64,000 bases of DNA. Origin: Sipunculus nudus. Its lineage: Eukaryota > Annelida > Sipuncula > Golfingiida > Sipunculidae. The DNA lies in the NCBI GenBank assembly GCA_026874595.1, contig CM049307.1, forward strand, positions 28,802,362 through 28,866,361, given 5' to 3'. This document shows, in pieces, positions 10,406 to 22,635 of this stretch. The first letter of the stretch is position 1, and every line of letters starts with the position of its first letter. Below the pieces are notes generated by a model, which was not told the DNA's origin, made no database searches, and worked only from the letters and a program-made list of their open reading frames with translations. Position numbers and translations under genes: made by a program.

Positions 10406-13400
10406 CCATGTTTCGTTATCCTATAGAGCACTTCAGGTAGAAAACCTCTGCCATCCTGTAGGTTTCGTTTGACTGCATTCGCCCGAACACGTTTTTCCCT
10501 TGTATATTTGGCAACAAAGTAGCTGAGCTTCTCGGTCCATGGGTCATTTGATATGAATTGTAATAACTTAATAAATGGCTCTCCTTGGTTGTTTCCGTGA
10601 CTGAGAATTGATGTATTATAAAGCTGTCATTCTGAAGACTGGAGGCTGAGCCTGGTGTGACAGATCAAGGATTACGGTGGTGGGAGGACTCCGACAGCGA
10701 ATTAACCGTTTAATCCTCTGATTTAAGCAGCTGGCTTTTAACACGTTACTTCCATATAATTATTATCCTCCGATCCATTATATAGGTCTATGTGTTCACA
10801 TTACTCTGAACATTATGAACTTATATTCACAAAACCTTCCGTACAGTACTATAACTGCATGACTTTTATATCAGTTGTTAGTACGGACTCTTGTCGAAGA
10901 TAGTTCGATCGTTTGGTACAAGTGCGTAATTAAGGAAGATGCAAGCATCAAAGTCGCCTTTACCTCTTCATTACTAACCAATGTATGGATATACGTTATA
11001 AGTTCATTATCTGGTTATTTTTGATAAAGGGCAACGTCTCCTTACCACTACCGCGTCAGGTATGCCTTCTTTGTAAAACTATTTTTAACTTTGAGTTTGT
11101 ACGTACCAAATTCATTCATGAGAGACTGAAGACCCAAATGACGAGTAACTGAGGATACACTGATGGGACTGCTCGTTGTTCATTTATAAAACCCTGAGAA
11201 AAAGTAATTTCAAGAAGTCTGACAATTTAACTATGAAGCAGTGATACGTGAATTTTTTAACTCAAACTTAGCCAGCATTTTCCCAACTGGTCTTTTATTT
11301 TTGACTATCAGAATTTCTTCAAAGAAATATCGCAAGGAGCCGAGTAAGGCCTGAAGAGCCATACCCTGTATGCGGCATTGTGAAGGTTGTTACCGGGCAA
11401 TGGTTCTCTCTTTGTAGATTTTTATAAGTGACTTCTAAGAGAGCCACCAAGGACCAGTTGAAATTGACACCTTGAGTTCTCTCATTTTGATATTTTTCTG
11501 ATGTCTGGCTTAATGCAATTGAAATATTCTGTGTTAGAATTTCCTTTCACCAAAACAAGCCTTCCCCGCAGTTAAAGTTGAACACTGGGCAAAGATGCAT
11601 CGGAAACGACGAAATATTGTTAGACTTTGCAAAACATATACAATTAAGAATAGGAATAAATGACTTAAGACATTTGACTGCACATTTAATCAGAAGGTCG
11701 ACAAAACAGACTGTGACACTATAGACAAGAGCGAAAAACCTTTTCACATCATGCAGTCTATAACGCCATAAATCAAAGATGATCGAATGTCAGCAAAATC
11801 AGTGTTCCAATAACTTTCAAAATATGCTCTTTCATTTGTACTTATTAGCATATCTTATAGCGTATATTATTTTATGATAGTTACATTAAGCTAGAGTAAG
11901 GTAATATAACCACATAATGAAAATGGAAGCCTGTGGCGCACTTCCTGAAACTCCTACTTTCATGATCATGTTTTAGACGTTTGTTCATTTGATCTAAATG
12001 AAACAAATTCCTGACTGTGTAATGAAACCACGCGCGTTCTTTCCAATTAATAATAATGCTAATCAAGTCAGAGTATGGTGGGATATTCATAGCAAGACCA
12101 CAATCATATTACAGAACGGAATGTTAAGCACATCCAATTATAACTGCTGGTATGTATATATGCAGACCAAACCCCGCTTAACTCATGCAAACAGTCATTG
12201 GCCCAAATTGACGTGAATGGAAATGCAATTCGCCCAATCGTCTGATATCGAACATTTAGTTTTTGGCTAGGTCACGTGATACGCCCCCGGACGCCGTATG
12301 TTGTAATGAACCAAACGACCCCGGCGTTGCTTAATATAAATCAACGGCAAGAAAGATAAATAAATAACTACACTGAACAACATTAATTTTTATGTTATTA
12401 ATCTCAGTTTAAATATTATTCTTTAACCACACCTAACATGAATTTTTCTACTTATATTATTCAGCATCCAATGACAATAATTCATGTAAACATAAAAAAA
12501 TATATAATATTATCTCTCTCATCTCCCATCTCTCCTACTTGATCAGTAATTACACTCACACTCATAAGTATTCCTAACAGCTGTTGGTGTTTGAGGCCAG
12601 CCCCGAACAAAATACCCCCAGGACTTGTGTGTCAAAACTCCTGGGATAATATTCTCATCCAATTTCCAACGGAATTCCTCCTCCTTGGTATGTCTTATAT
12701 GTTAGTAATGAGAGATTAGTAATATCTCATTGTCCCTAAATGACTTGCAGTGTTTGTTCTATTTAGAAATATAATGGTTTGGTAATATATGGATTCATCC
12801 ATGAAAACACGCACCAAGTGATACTCTCAAATACAAAAGTTAATTTTGAACTAACCAAAATTTGTTACATTATATGCATTAATGACGATACGTGAACAAA
12901 TAAAAAAAATGATTTGTCCTAAGGAGGATTATGCCACAGCAAAAGAAGATTACGTCTTCCTTCAGAGAGTCGGAAGAGTTTCACTCTAAAGAATATTGTC
13001 TGTAAGCATAAGCATTGATTTGTATTATTACATTTGATTAAAACTGATTATTTGCATGAGTACTGTAATTTAAAACCCATATACATGTATATGTAAAATT
13101 TATGCTTATATCTTTCAACTTTTACAATTTAGGACTTAAACTGGATTACCTTTAAGCACTTTGGCCATTTACAATATATAATAATTCAATCAGTTATATG
13201 ATAACAAAAATTATTAACGGTGCAAAGGTAACAGGAATGGATGATGGGTTATATAAATTCCTTGTAAATTCCCTGAATTTTCTGTCTCAGGTATTTTCAC
13301 TTTCGGCTTTAATACAGTCTGTTGGAGTTTGTTTTAGACAGGATTTATTTTCCTTGGCTCTGTTAATAAACCTGTGTAAAGGACTCTGCATGGAAATGCT

Positions 13401-13780
13401 AATCATACAGCCGCTGCCTCCAGGAAACCAAAATAATTAAATATCGACAGCCTCGAAGAGAAAGAGTTTTTTTCAGACACTAAAAATGATCACCTTGGTA
13501 AGGTCTGAGGGAGAAACAACCTTGACCAATGACACGCTGAATTCAGTTCAAAAGAGAATATAATTAAGTTTCATTTAACATTTACTTTTAAAACTGTGAA
13601 AGGGAACTATATTTATGCGTCAATTTAGAAAACATTTAAAGAAATACAGATCTAGCATGCTTTACCGCATCATTGAAACTAAAGAAACCAGTGTACATTA
13701 TATACTAACTTAGTAGATAATCAATCAACTATATAATTATTTTATTTCATGATCAAAACCACAAACTGACAGCACACAGC
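10406..13780. other. Unique non-coding DNA
   Basis: No gene can be supported. Mostly AT-rich; short open frames (such as 11998-12216 and 13198-13440) have no recognisable domains. A slightly GC-richer piece lies at about 10610-10740. A perfect E-box GTCACGTGAT is at about 12272. Confidence 0.45.
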
Positions 13781-14345
13781 GATATGTTTAGCGTTAAGTG
13801 GGCAAAGTAGCCGGAAACGTACAGTAAGAGGAAGATGACTTTGCTCGGACATCTAACGATGGGCCTTTTATGGTGGAATTCTCGTTTCATTAGTTAGCTA
13901 CTGTGTCAGACGGCCGGTCCCAAAACTTCAAATGTACGATGTCTGTGTCTCTAGCATTCCCGGTGAGGGGCGTAACGGCACCCCAAGGAAACAAAGCCAA
14001 TTCAGTATGCGTATCGAAGCTATGTCTGGGGAATTCTCTCTAAACGATCCCTAACTTCCCCTTGTGAAGCGGAATGCGCACTTCTAACAAATTGTCATCG
14101 ATTTTCCCGTCCAGTGGATCTGCCGAGAAATCTCTCCTAGATCCCGCTCTAAGCAGCAGTAACTCCGCTAAAACGCAAAAAGTACCGGTGTGAGCAAATT
14201 GGATGGCATTCCGGGTGAGGGGGCTATCAGCTCACACATCTCTGGCTTGGCGGCTGGCCTGTTCTGCCTCAGTATTGGCTATCCTCACCGGGCGTGTGTG
14301 ATCGTTTCTCAGCCGAGTCTGCCATTTCATTGACGTCATGGATCT
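13781..14345. other. Balanced-composition island, candidate regulatory element
   Basis: About 560 bases with much higher G+C than either flank, free of tandem repeats and without a recognisable coding frame. It includes several CCGG-rich segments (about 13913, 13960, 14208 and 14288). Sharp composition contrast with no coding potential is typical of conserved non-coding elements, but also of decayed exons or old insertions. Confidence 0.25.
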
Positions 14346-17300
14346 TTATCAAAAGTAAATATATTCCAACTTGTTCAAAGTACATACAATTTAATCACCC
14401 CTACGTTCCAGCGGCAGGGGACTAGAATTCTGCAGTTGCAGGTTTCGTAATTGTTCAATGTCCCATTGCAAATTAAGCCGCTGCAGCCAAGTTGATTCAG
14501 GTGAGGTTGGTGAAATCCAGTGAGCCTTAGCGCCAATCCGGAGTCGTTTTGACACGTCGTTGATAACAAGGCGTGCTTTATAGAATAGGAGGTTATAGCC
14601 CGGGCTTTATCTTGCCCTAAGGAACAGGCAAACCAAATGATGTCTTTGTGCTTGTGCAAAACAATGTACATGGTCGATGCTTGACTACCCGGTAGGGCAC
14701 ACCTTCATTTGTCGGTATGGAAATAAATATCGATCTTTTATCATCCCTGTAAATAATGACATTTCTAGCAGCAGTGATGGCCATCTTTTCATTTCTTTAG
14801 ATCAAGAGATAATTGACTATAGCTGAAACCAAATGCGTCCATCGACATGCTGCGACCAAATTTTCTGCTTGTACCGATGCCTGGTTAAATTCACTCAAAT
14901 GATTTTCAAGGGTTCCGTATGAATCGCCATGTTTGCGGCATCTGAGTTCTAAGATGGTCAGGTTCAATACCATATTCAATATATGAAAATAAAATCCTAT
15001 CCCATTTGGCAGCTTAGCAATCTCATTATTCTTCGGCTACAGGTTTAAAAGACACTCATACACATAAAAATATAGAAGTACATGAATTACCTACATCAGG
15101 AAAAGCAGAAAAATACGAAATAATCTGAAAAAAAACTGCTTCTGCAATGGCAAGTAGAAATATGTATTAACTGCTACTTTTGATTTACTGATATCTTTAA
15201 AAGAAAACTTTTTAACACGTTACTCGCAAATATGCTAGAATCCTATCTGGGTATTTTGGAAGGAATTGGCCGTAGGTGTGTCGGTCTTGTCATCCAATAC
15301 ATGTCTATTATTTTGCTGTGTCTTAATAATTAATATTCTGACCTGACGTATTGGCCTACCGCAGTAACCGATGACACATTAACCTGCGAGATAACGACTT
15401 GGTTAAATGTGTACCATGGTGACTTCTGTGAAATAATTGCCATTTGGTCAGCCATTTGTCATCTGTTTATGGGCGTCCTAGTTAAGTCACCCGTCATGAC
15501 AGAGCACAGGGATATTTACGAATTATCGTAAGTCACGTGATGCGACAGGCTACATTTGACATTTTTCAATCGATTGTAAAGTATATACTACGTCCAGTAA
15601 AGTTATTTAAATCCAAATATGAAATTACAGTTGAATAAATTACATAAATATTGAGAAAAAAGCATGTTTGTTTCTTTGTAAAAGGTTGTTTATCTCCTTT
15701 TGCTCTAGGTAAAATTGGTAAAAATTCTTATCCATACCGGTAATTATGACATTTCAAAATACTAATGATATGATGACAAAATATTTTGTCAAGCCTTTAT
15801 GCTAATCGCTTAAATATTTTGTACATGATGCAAGCGACCTTTAGAATGCTTGGACTAAAGACAGTTAACGACAATATCATTGAATGTTATTAAGATAATC
15901 GTTACAGGTTAAGGTACACGAAGGATGTAAAAAAACAATCACTAGAATGATTTTATCGATGTTAGCTGTGACATTCACACCACAGTTTTAACCACTTAAC
16001 TTGTTTCAGATGGTTAACACAGGTTTTCAAATTTTTCTTCATAGGAGTTTATTGATTTTTAGTCCATCTTAAGTTGATTCCTGTATTACTGAGTGGGACA
16101 TTTAAACGACAAAAACGACAGATTTCTCTAAACTTCCAAAACCTACAAGATGCCTTTTATAAAGACACTGTTTAACAAAATACTTTTGGTCGCGTGAAGG
16201 TGTTAACAATCACGACACCTGTAAGATGCCACGGTATCCGAATTCGATGAATCATGTTCGGCCGGTAGTGGTGTTGGAGTGTAGCTTAGTGGAGCTGGTA
16301 ATGCAGAACGGGCGGGTTAATCAAGCTTAGATCTTGCCTAAAATCCACCTCGAACCGTGGGTCCTACCCCACCTGGTGACAGAACCTGGATACCTTTGTC
16401 CCTGTTGTTATGAAGAAGAAAGATATAAAGCAGGTTGAGGGCAGCGAGGCAGGGCTAATCAGACGGACTCTGTGGAGCTACCATTGATTTATCGTTACTA
16501 CACAGGGCACCAAAGTTCCTGGACAAATTTGTATTTCTTGTTCTGATCAATACGGTCGGGAGGATCGTGCTTTAAAACTGCATCACTTTTCTCGTTAAGT
16601 TTACCCAGGTATCTAACTATGTCCCGGCCCTGTCGTTTCTATTGGCTGGCACTGCTGCTGAACCAGGCAACGCGGCATCCCGCGTATTTCAAGACTTGAG
16701 GACAACGCTTGTTACCGGGAAAACTAAACTTGTCTTTGACAATGGCTCATTAAAGACCTAACGTGATCCCCGCACCAACACGCAGATGAAAGGCTCGGCA
16801 CCGTTAAAATAAAAGGTGTTAATGCCATGATTGATTAGTTTGCTTATTTTTATGTGGTATTTCGTGATGTTATAAGGAAATTAACCATTGAAAACTGGGC
16901 CATTGCTAACCTACACCTATGGTAGTGAACTTTTGGATTCACGATACATACCTGGTTTGATTAATTGCAAAACCCCTTGACAACAGCACGTGTTATAAAA
17001 AGCCCCTTAAAACTAAACCGACAGTTCTTTCTTTAATCCAACAATACAAACCTATGCAGACATATTCTGCCTTTCTATGAATATTCTATATATATATGAA
17101 TGGCAATATATAAATAGGAGTAAAAATTTTGATAAAGTTACTTCGGTTTATGGAAATGATCTATTCAACCGAACTATTTTCTTCGAAAGAAATGAGCGTG
17201 TGTATAATAATCACACAAATTTGATAAAATAAAATAAGTATTTATAAATCCTTAATTAACCTATACTCTGCTTAAACATAATGAACATTAGGAATAATAA

Positions 17301-17717
17301 TAATAAAAAAATAAACAGATGTAAATTACAATAGTTGGAATTCCTTATATTCTGTGACTCCGATGTGACTTTGTTGCCCTGAAAAATCATCCTTCTATTT
17401 ATTACCGGAATTAGTTATAGTTTCTAAGGTCATTTTTAATGATCGATGTATGTTCTTTCAATCAGAACTTGCCCTCACTGATGAATAAAAATAAGAATGA
17501 GCCCACTTCAGAATGATAAATATATGGTTAATGAAGATGAAATAGCTGTGAAATTGGATTTTCTAAGAATGATTCACCACACAAGAAGCATATTTTTGAG
17601 AGTTTAGCAAAAGTTCCGCCTCCATTTTCTACCACAACTAAACTAACTTAACCACAAGATCTTTTCTTGGGTATGAGTATTTTTTTTTAAATTTATTTTG
17701 TCATCTTATTGTTTAAG
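14346..17717. other. Unique non-coding DNA with a GC-richer island
   Basis: No gene can be supported; a 98-codon minus-strand frame at 14375-14671 has no domain I recognise. About 16190-16800 is a second island of balanced composition. Inside it TAGCTTAGTGG (16282-16292) matches a Pol III A box exactly, but I see no convincing B box downstream. The rest is AT-rich and featureless. Confidence 0.45.
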
Positions 17718-18515
17718 ACTACTGGGTCAGCCTGCCCTTGTGTCACCCATGGTCAGCCTGCCCCCGTGTCACCCTTGGTCAGCCTGTCCCTGTGTCATCC
17801 TGGATCAGCCTGTCCCTGTGTCATCCTGGATCAGCATGTCCCTGTGTCAACCTTGGTCAGTCTGTCCCCGTGTCACACTTAACCAGCCTGTCCTCGTGTC
17901 ATCCTGGACAAGCCTGTCCCCGTGTCACCCTGGGTCAGCCTACCAACGTGTCACCTCGGGTCATCCTAACAACGTGTCACCCTGGATCAGCCTTTCCCCG
18001 TGTCAACCTTGGTCAGCCTGTCCCCGTGTCACCCTAGAGCACCCTGTCCCCGTGTCACCCTGGACCAGCCTGTCCCCGCGTCATCCTGGATCAGCCTGTC
18101 CCCGTGTCACCTTTTGTGAGTCTGTCCCTTCGTCGACCTGAATCAGCCTGTCCCCGTGTCACCATTGGTCAGCCTACCAACGTGTCACCACGGGTCATCC
18201 TTACAACGTGTCACCCTTGGTCAGCCTATGCCCGTGTCACCCTTGGTCAGCCTGTCTTCGTGGCATCCTGGATCAGCCTGTCCCCGTGTCACCTTTTGTC
18301 AATCTGTCCCTTCGTCACCCTGAATCAGCCTGTCCCCGTGTCACCCTTGGTCAGCCTACCAACGTGTCACCTCGGGTCATCCTAACAACGTGTCACCGTG
18401 GATCAGCCTGCCCCCGTGTCACCCTTGGTCAGCCTGCCCTGTATCACTTTGGATGAGACTGTCCCTGTACACCCTGGATCAGCCTGTCCTCGTATCACCC
18501 TGGGTAAGCCTGGGC
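17718..18515 (+). repeat. 26-bp minisatellite with higher-order structure
   Basis: About thirty copies of a 26-bp unit, GGTCAGCCTGTCCCCGTGTC plus six bases. Variant units carrying TACCAACGTGTCACC recur at 17941, 18175 and 18357, spaced 234 and 182 bases, which are 9 and 7 units. A CACCTTTTGT variant recurs at 18108 and 18290, again 182 apart. This shows a higher-order duplication of seven units. The plus strand is open in all three frames over much of the array because the unit lacks stop codons, so these frames are not evidence for a gene. Confidence 0.96.
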
Positions 18516-21500
18516 CCTGTTTATAAACAGGAAAGCAAGACCACCCGAAAACAGTTCCGTTTGATTTAAGACACTGGTTAAATGATGCGCACTTTAATTA
18601 TCTTCTGTGAAAATACAAAGGTTTATCGATATAAGGCAAACAGGTCCATGAAGCTCAACAGTTAATGAATTTCGAATTATGTACATGATTTAAGTCAATC
18701 TTAAGGAAAGTTTTGTTTTTATAAGTGGGCGGATACGATACGGTAAAACCATGACAAGAACTGGTAAACATTTAAGCACTCGTGGTTATTATTTTAGAAG
18801 TCACTGCATTATTCAAATAATAATCTAATTTCGTTAATCTAATTTGAGGATCACCAATTGTCGTCGGTTATATTATCATAATACTAGCGACTTGTGTAGA
18901 ATACACGAGTATGACTTGTTTCGTATATTAACTTTTTGTGCTTCTGTGCAGTTCTGTGTATTGTCCTTATTACTAACAGATTGATGAGTTCTTGAAATGA
19001 GTGTTACAGGTAATTAAATATTCATGACGCCACGTTATCCAGTTTCAGGTGTCAATATATAAAGTAAGCAATACATCGCGTCAAACTTTCTTTGTTGTCA
19101 AGCCTTCTTGCCAACTGGTATTACGTATGCTTTAAAGGTATATTTCGATAGTGACCATCTGGAAACATTACTAGTGGCATAATCGACGGCATATAATAAG
19201 AGAGCAATTATTGAGCATAAAAAGATATTGGCCTACGTCCTTCATTTTAATAAATCCCTAATTGTCATGTGTTACAGCTTCAAAAATGCCATGTGGGGCA
19301 AGGTCACGTGTCACATATAAAACAAGAAATATACATTTGCAGTAATGTAGGCCTCCACCACGTGGGCGGTCCTTAATGTGGGGTACTCGACAACCCGTAA
19401 TTCATTTATTTTTTGCCCATATTCCCAGGTTCATTGGTGCACAAGTTTCCCAACAAATGTTGCATATGTAACTGCATATTAGTGAATACACCTGGAAGTC
19501 CTTCCCTTATCCGGATCATGAGCCGGACCCACAACAAAATCTAATCGAACAGCTTCGGAAACAAGGGTTTTGTTCAGGGGACAAGGGTTTTAAAAGCAAT
19601 TTTGCGAAATATTGCACCAGGATTCACCAACCTGTCGCCAAAAAAATAGACGCGTTAAGATATACTGACAGGCTGAAAATACTGATGCAAGCCCATGAAA
19701 AACATTGGCAACACTATCTGTGTTACGCTTTCCGTAAATTTAGTGATTATGTCTTGTAAAATACATGATAGGTATAACCGAAACCCATGTAAAAAATCCA
19801 TGATTAAATCAGCATCTGCCCACTTCATATCATGCTTAGCCAACAAAATAACTCATAGGACATGCGGTGATCTACAAGGTGAGCAGGGAGAACTCGGCAC
19901 TACATGACACCTTTGAGCAGAAAAAAAAAGATATTTATAAAATAATGCAATAAAAAGTAAAAAGAAGTCATGTACTAATACTTTAATATTCAAAATCATT
20001 ATTTCTGTTTGTTCTATTAATCACCCTGCCTCGTCTACTTTATGAAGGCCGAGCCGAGGCGTTTTACAACTATTACCTGTGGCGAGGTGTACTGATTAAT
20101 CGGTATAACGTATCATTGCTAATCTCTGTATATTGGTCTGGAATGAGACGATCTCTTTGACAACTTTCGGATATTTTTTTCATTGTTTGGATTTCCATTG
20201 AGCGGTCAAAATTGCGGTGCTCAATTTTCAATTTCGGGTAAACGAGGCACTACTGAATAACTAAATAATTTTTCTATCACTATCAACATTACCTTGAAGA
20301 GCAGTAATTTTCTATTATTGTCACATATTAATATTTGCTCGTATCTGGTGCGCTGAAACCGCTGATACATTCATTTTAGTAACCGCATTTATGAAACAGC
20401 ATTTCATGTGATCATGTTCCTCGTGTCAGCCATGAAAGGCATCCAAACCAATGACTGATTTGGAAATTGACCTTACTTCCCAAAGACAGTCATGACCAAT
20501 TTCTTATGAGATGGAGACACTGAGAAAATTTGATTCCATAAATTCAGATAATTTCAACTTATCTGTAAACTTAAATTCAAATCCAATTCCAATCCATTTC
20601 ATTTTCATTCGTTTTATTAAGTTCATTTTAATTCTAAATGACCCAGGTCTGGTGGTATTTTCGAAGTCTGTGACTTCCCTGTATAAAACAACGTTATACG
20701 CCCAACGACGGTAATTGTCAAGGTGTCGTCACAGCAACAACTGCCAGCGATCCGTCACACACCACTGTTGGTCTATGAAGATAAAAGCAATATTAGTTAA
20801 CCATTGGTTTACGAAAAAAAAATCAACAAAGTGATGAACAATTTTAAGAAACGTGTGTAAAGAACTCTCATTCCCTTTATTTCTTATAAAGCATTAAATT
20901 TCGTTTTTCTGCTAGTAAACCCCGCGGATTAATATGTGCGTGCACAACACGTCGTGTGGACTGGTGGTGATCATGTAAACCGGTCCGCCATGAGTGTTCT
21001 TTTACGGCAAAATAACTAGTTCAAAATACGTTGTCACACGAACGCTACATTGAATTGGCTCAATTTTTCTGGCACTGTTTTTGCCAAGTGTTGGCATCCT
21101 AACGCTAGATCACTTTTCATACCACCGTCGTATGCTTAAAATCTCTAGTTTTGTCTCGCTCACACTCCAGATAAGCGGCTAAGAAAGGGCATGCGTGACT
21201 TCGCGCGGGCTTCGTCAGAAAGGACAAACTTAATTGACCACAGCGTCGCCGGATGGAACGCGGGAAATCTCCTCGTGTCGTCTGCTTAAAAAGCTCGCAT
21301 GAGAACTTGAGATTGATCGTGTGCGGTTTGTTGTCTCGAGTGGCTTTCAGATTGATGTATAAAGACATAGACAGTTGGTCCCTTGAGTATCTCCCCTCTT
21401 CTTTGCCTAAATGAATCTATGTGACACCGGCTTGTGGATTATAGAAAGCGGTCAATATATTAAACTACAAATGCATCAGCATACAGGAGCCGATTGTCTT

Positions 21501-21996
21501 GGTGGGAGTCTCTTGTGAGCGAAAGATGTGAAAGTCAGTGTTTCCCCGTCTCCTTGAGTGTATGATGAATACGCCGTGTAGTGTTCTAGTTTCTGTGAAG
21601 TTTCTTGGAAGGAAATGCCACATTCACATTAACCTAAGTGCAGAAGTGAACCCGGAATCAAATGTTCACAAGTTAAAATATGACCCTATTGTAAAGAAAG
21701 CCGCTTGTGTTTTAACATTAAATACCGCGGGTATGGTGACGCGTCGAGATTCAGGGTGTTTATCTATCTTTACACCTCTGATGAATGATACTCGACACAA
21801 CAACACTCGACATAGCGGGCGGTGGGTACTTTCTAAGAGCTGAAACTGTAGAGTAAATGATACAACGTATTATCGTCTCAAGATTGTACCAGGATACTTA
21901 ATAACACGTTCAAACTTTAATTTAACTGTGTCAGACTACATTATCAAATAACTGAGTTCAGGATGTGTGCATGTTATGACCAGACCCCGTGCATTA

Positions 21997-21998
<2 letters not shown>
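18516..21998. other. Unique non-coding DNA
   Basis: No gene can be supported. Short frames (for example 19695-19907, 21117-21368 and 21538-21843) have no recognisable domains. About 20900-21440 is somewhat GC-richer. No repeat arrays were seen. Confidence 0.45.
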
Positions 21999-22034
<36 letters not shown>

Positions 22035-22035
22035 T

Positions 22036-22102
<67 letters not shown>
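21999..22102. repeat. (TA)n microsatellite
   Basis: About 100 bases of nearly pure TA with a few GT, TTA and AAAT interruptions. It directly abuts the left end of the foldback element at 22107, so the element appears to have inserted at the edge of this tract. Confidence 0.95.
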
Positions 22103-22108
<6 letters not shown>

Positions 22109-22154
22109 TTACGGGGTGACAAAAAAAGCGGACCGAACTGTCTCGTTAGTGAAG

Positions 22155-22236
22155 CTTCCTTATCTAGCGAAGCGGTTGGGACGCCGGACTTGTGCGCCAC
22201 CGACCTGGGTTCGACTCCCGGATTGTCCCAGGATTT
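22155..22236 (+). ncRNA. tRNA-like Pol III unit in left arm
   Basis: TAGCGAAGCGG (22165-22175) fits the A-box consensus TRGCNNAGYGG exactly. GGTTCGACTCC (22208-22218) fits the B-box consensus exactly, 32 bases further on. The T arm CTGGG-TTCGACT-CCCGG can fold with a G-T pair. TTTT at 22233-22236 could terminate transcription, giving an RNA of roughly 75-80 bases. The expected acceptor stem is absent, so this is not a functional tRNA. The D and anticodon region looks faintly serine-tRNA-like, which is only an impression. Confidence 0.55.
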
Positions 22237-22260
22237 TCCCCTCATTTATTGTCTTCGTGT

Positions 22261-22353
22261 CGGTGGCGCACAAGTCCGGCGTCCCAACCGCTTCGCTAGA
22301 AAAGCAAGCTTCCTTAGCGAGACAGTTCGGTCCGCTTTTTATGTCACCCATTA
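22261..22353 (-). repeat. Internal partial third arm of the foldback element
   Basis: On the minus strand this segment repeats the outer ~93 bases of the arm: the end TGTTAATGGGTGACA-like, then AGCGGACCGAACTGTCTCG, the A box TAGCGAAGCGG and on to CGCCACCG. It stops just before the B box would begin. It lies only about 50 bases from the matching part of the left arm, so the two can pair into a compact hairpin independent of the right arm. Confidence 0.8.
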
Positions 22354-22489
22354 ACACGCCCCCTCTTAAGAGCGTTCTGCTATCAGAACAAGACTAATTA
22401 TCCAAGGAGTCACACTTTGGTGAGCTTATTCCCTGGGTCACAAAGTTAACCGTCACGTTAGACGAGAACCATTTTGTTACGAAGACAAA

Positions 22490-22600
22490 TAAATGAGGGG
22501 AAAATCCTGGGCCGATCCGGGAGTCGAACCCAGGTCGGTGGCGCACAAGTCCGGCGTCCCAACTGCTTCGCTAGAAAAGCAAGCTTCACTAGCGAGACAG
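22490..22600 (-). ncRNA. tRNA-like Pol III unit in right arm
   Basis: This is the minus-strand counterpart of the left-arm unit. The B box reads GGTTCGACTCC (complement of 22520-22530). The A box reads TAGCGAAGCAG, one mismatch from the left copy. A TTTT run again follows the B box. The two units point inward, towards each other. The A-box change may weaken it. Confidence 0.45.
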
Positions 22601-22635
22601 TTCGGTCCGCTTTTTATGTCACCCCGTAACAAAAC

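Larger units (their letters stand above)
22107..22631. mobile_element. Foldback (long-TIR) element with tRNA-like arms
   Basis: The element starts TGTTACGGGGTGACA (22107) and ends with the exact reverse complement TGTCACCCCGTAACA (22631). The two inverted arms, 22107-22258 and 22479-22631, match almost throughout. AAAC flanks both sides (22103-22106 and 22632-22635), a possible 4-bp target duplication. A third, partial arm copy in minus orientation lies inside at 22261-22353. Each full arm contains a Pol III-type A box, B box and a downstream TTTT. No protein is encoded, so it is non-autonomous. The superfamily is unknown; a MITE or foldback transposon that absorbed a tRNA-derived SINE head is the simplest reading. 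Confidence 0.8.

Noticed and set aside
9855-10472. 205-codon plus-strand open frame
   Set aside because: It lies almost wholly in the 40/41-bp minisatellite, and a second overlapping frame is open for the same reason. The unit simply lacks stops.
16282-16292. TAGCTTAGTGG, an exact A-box match
   Set aside because: No B box or T arm within the usual distance; one 11-base match is not enough for a tRNA or SINE call.
17698-18385. Cys/Pro/Ser-rich plus-strand frames of 82-147 codons
   Set aside because: They are products of the 26-bp array, open in all three frames.
21963-22397. 144-codon frame with an Ile/Tyr-rich start
   Set aside because: It translates the TA microsatellite and then the foldback element; not a gene.
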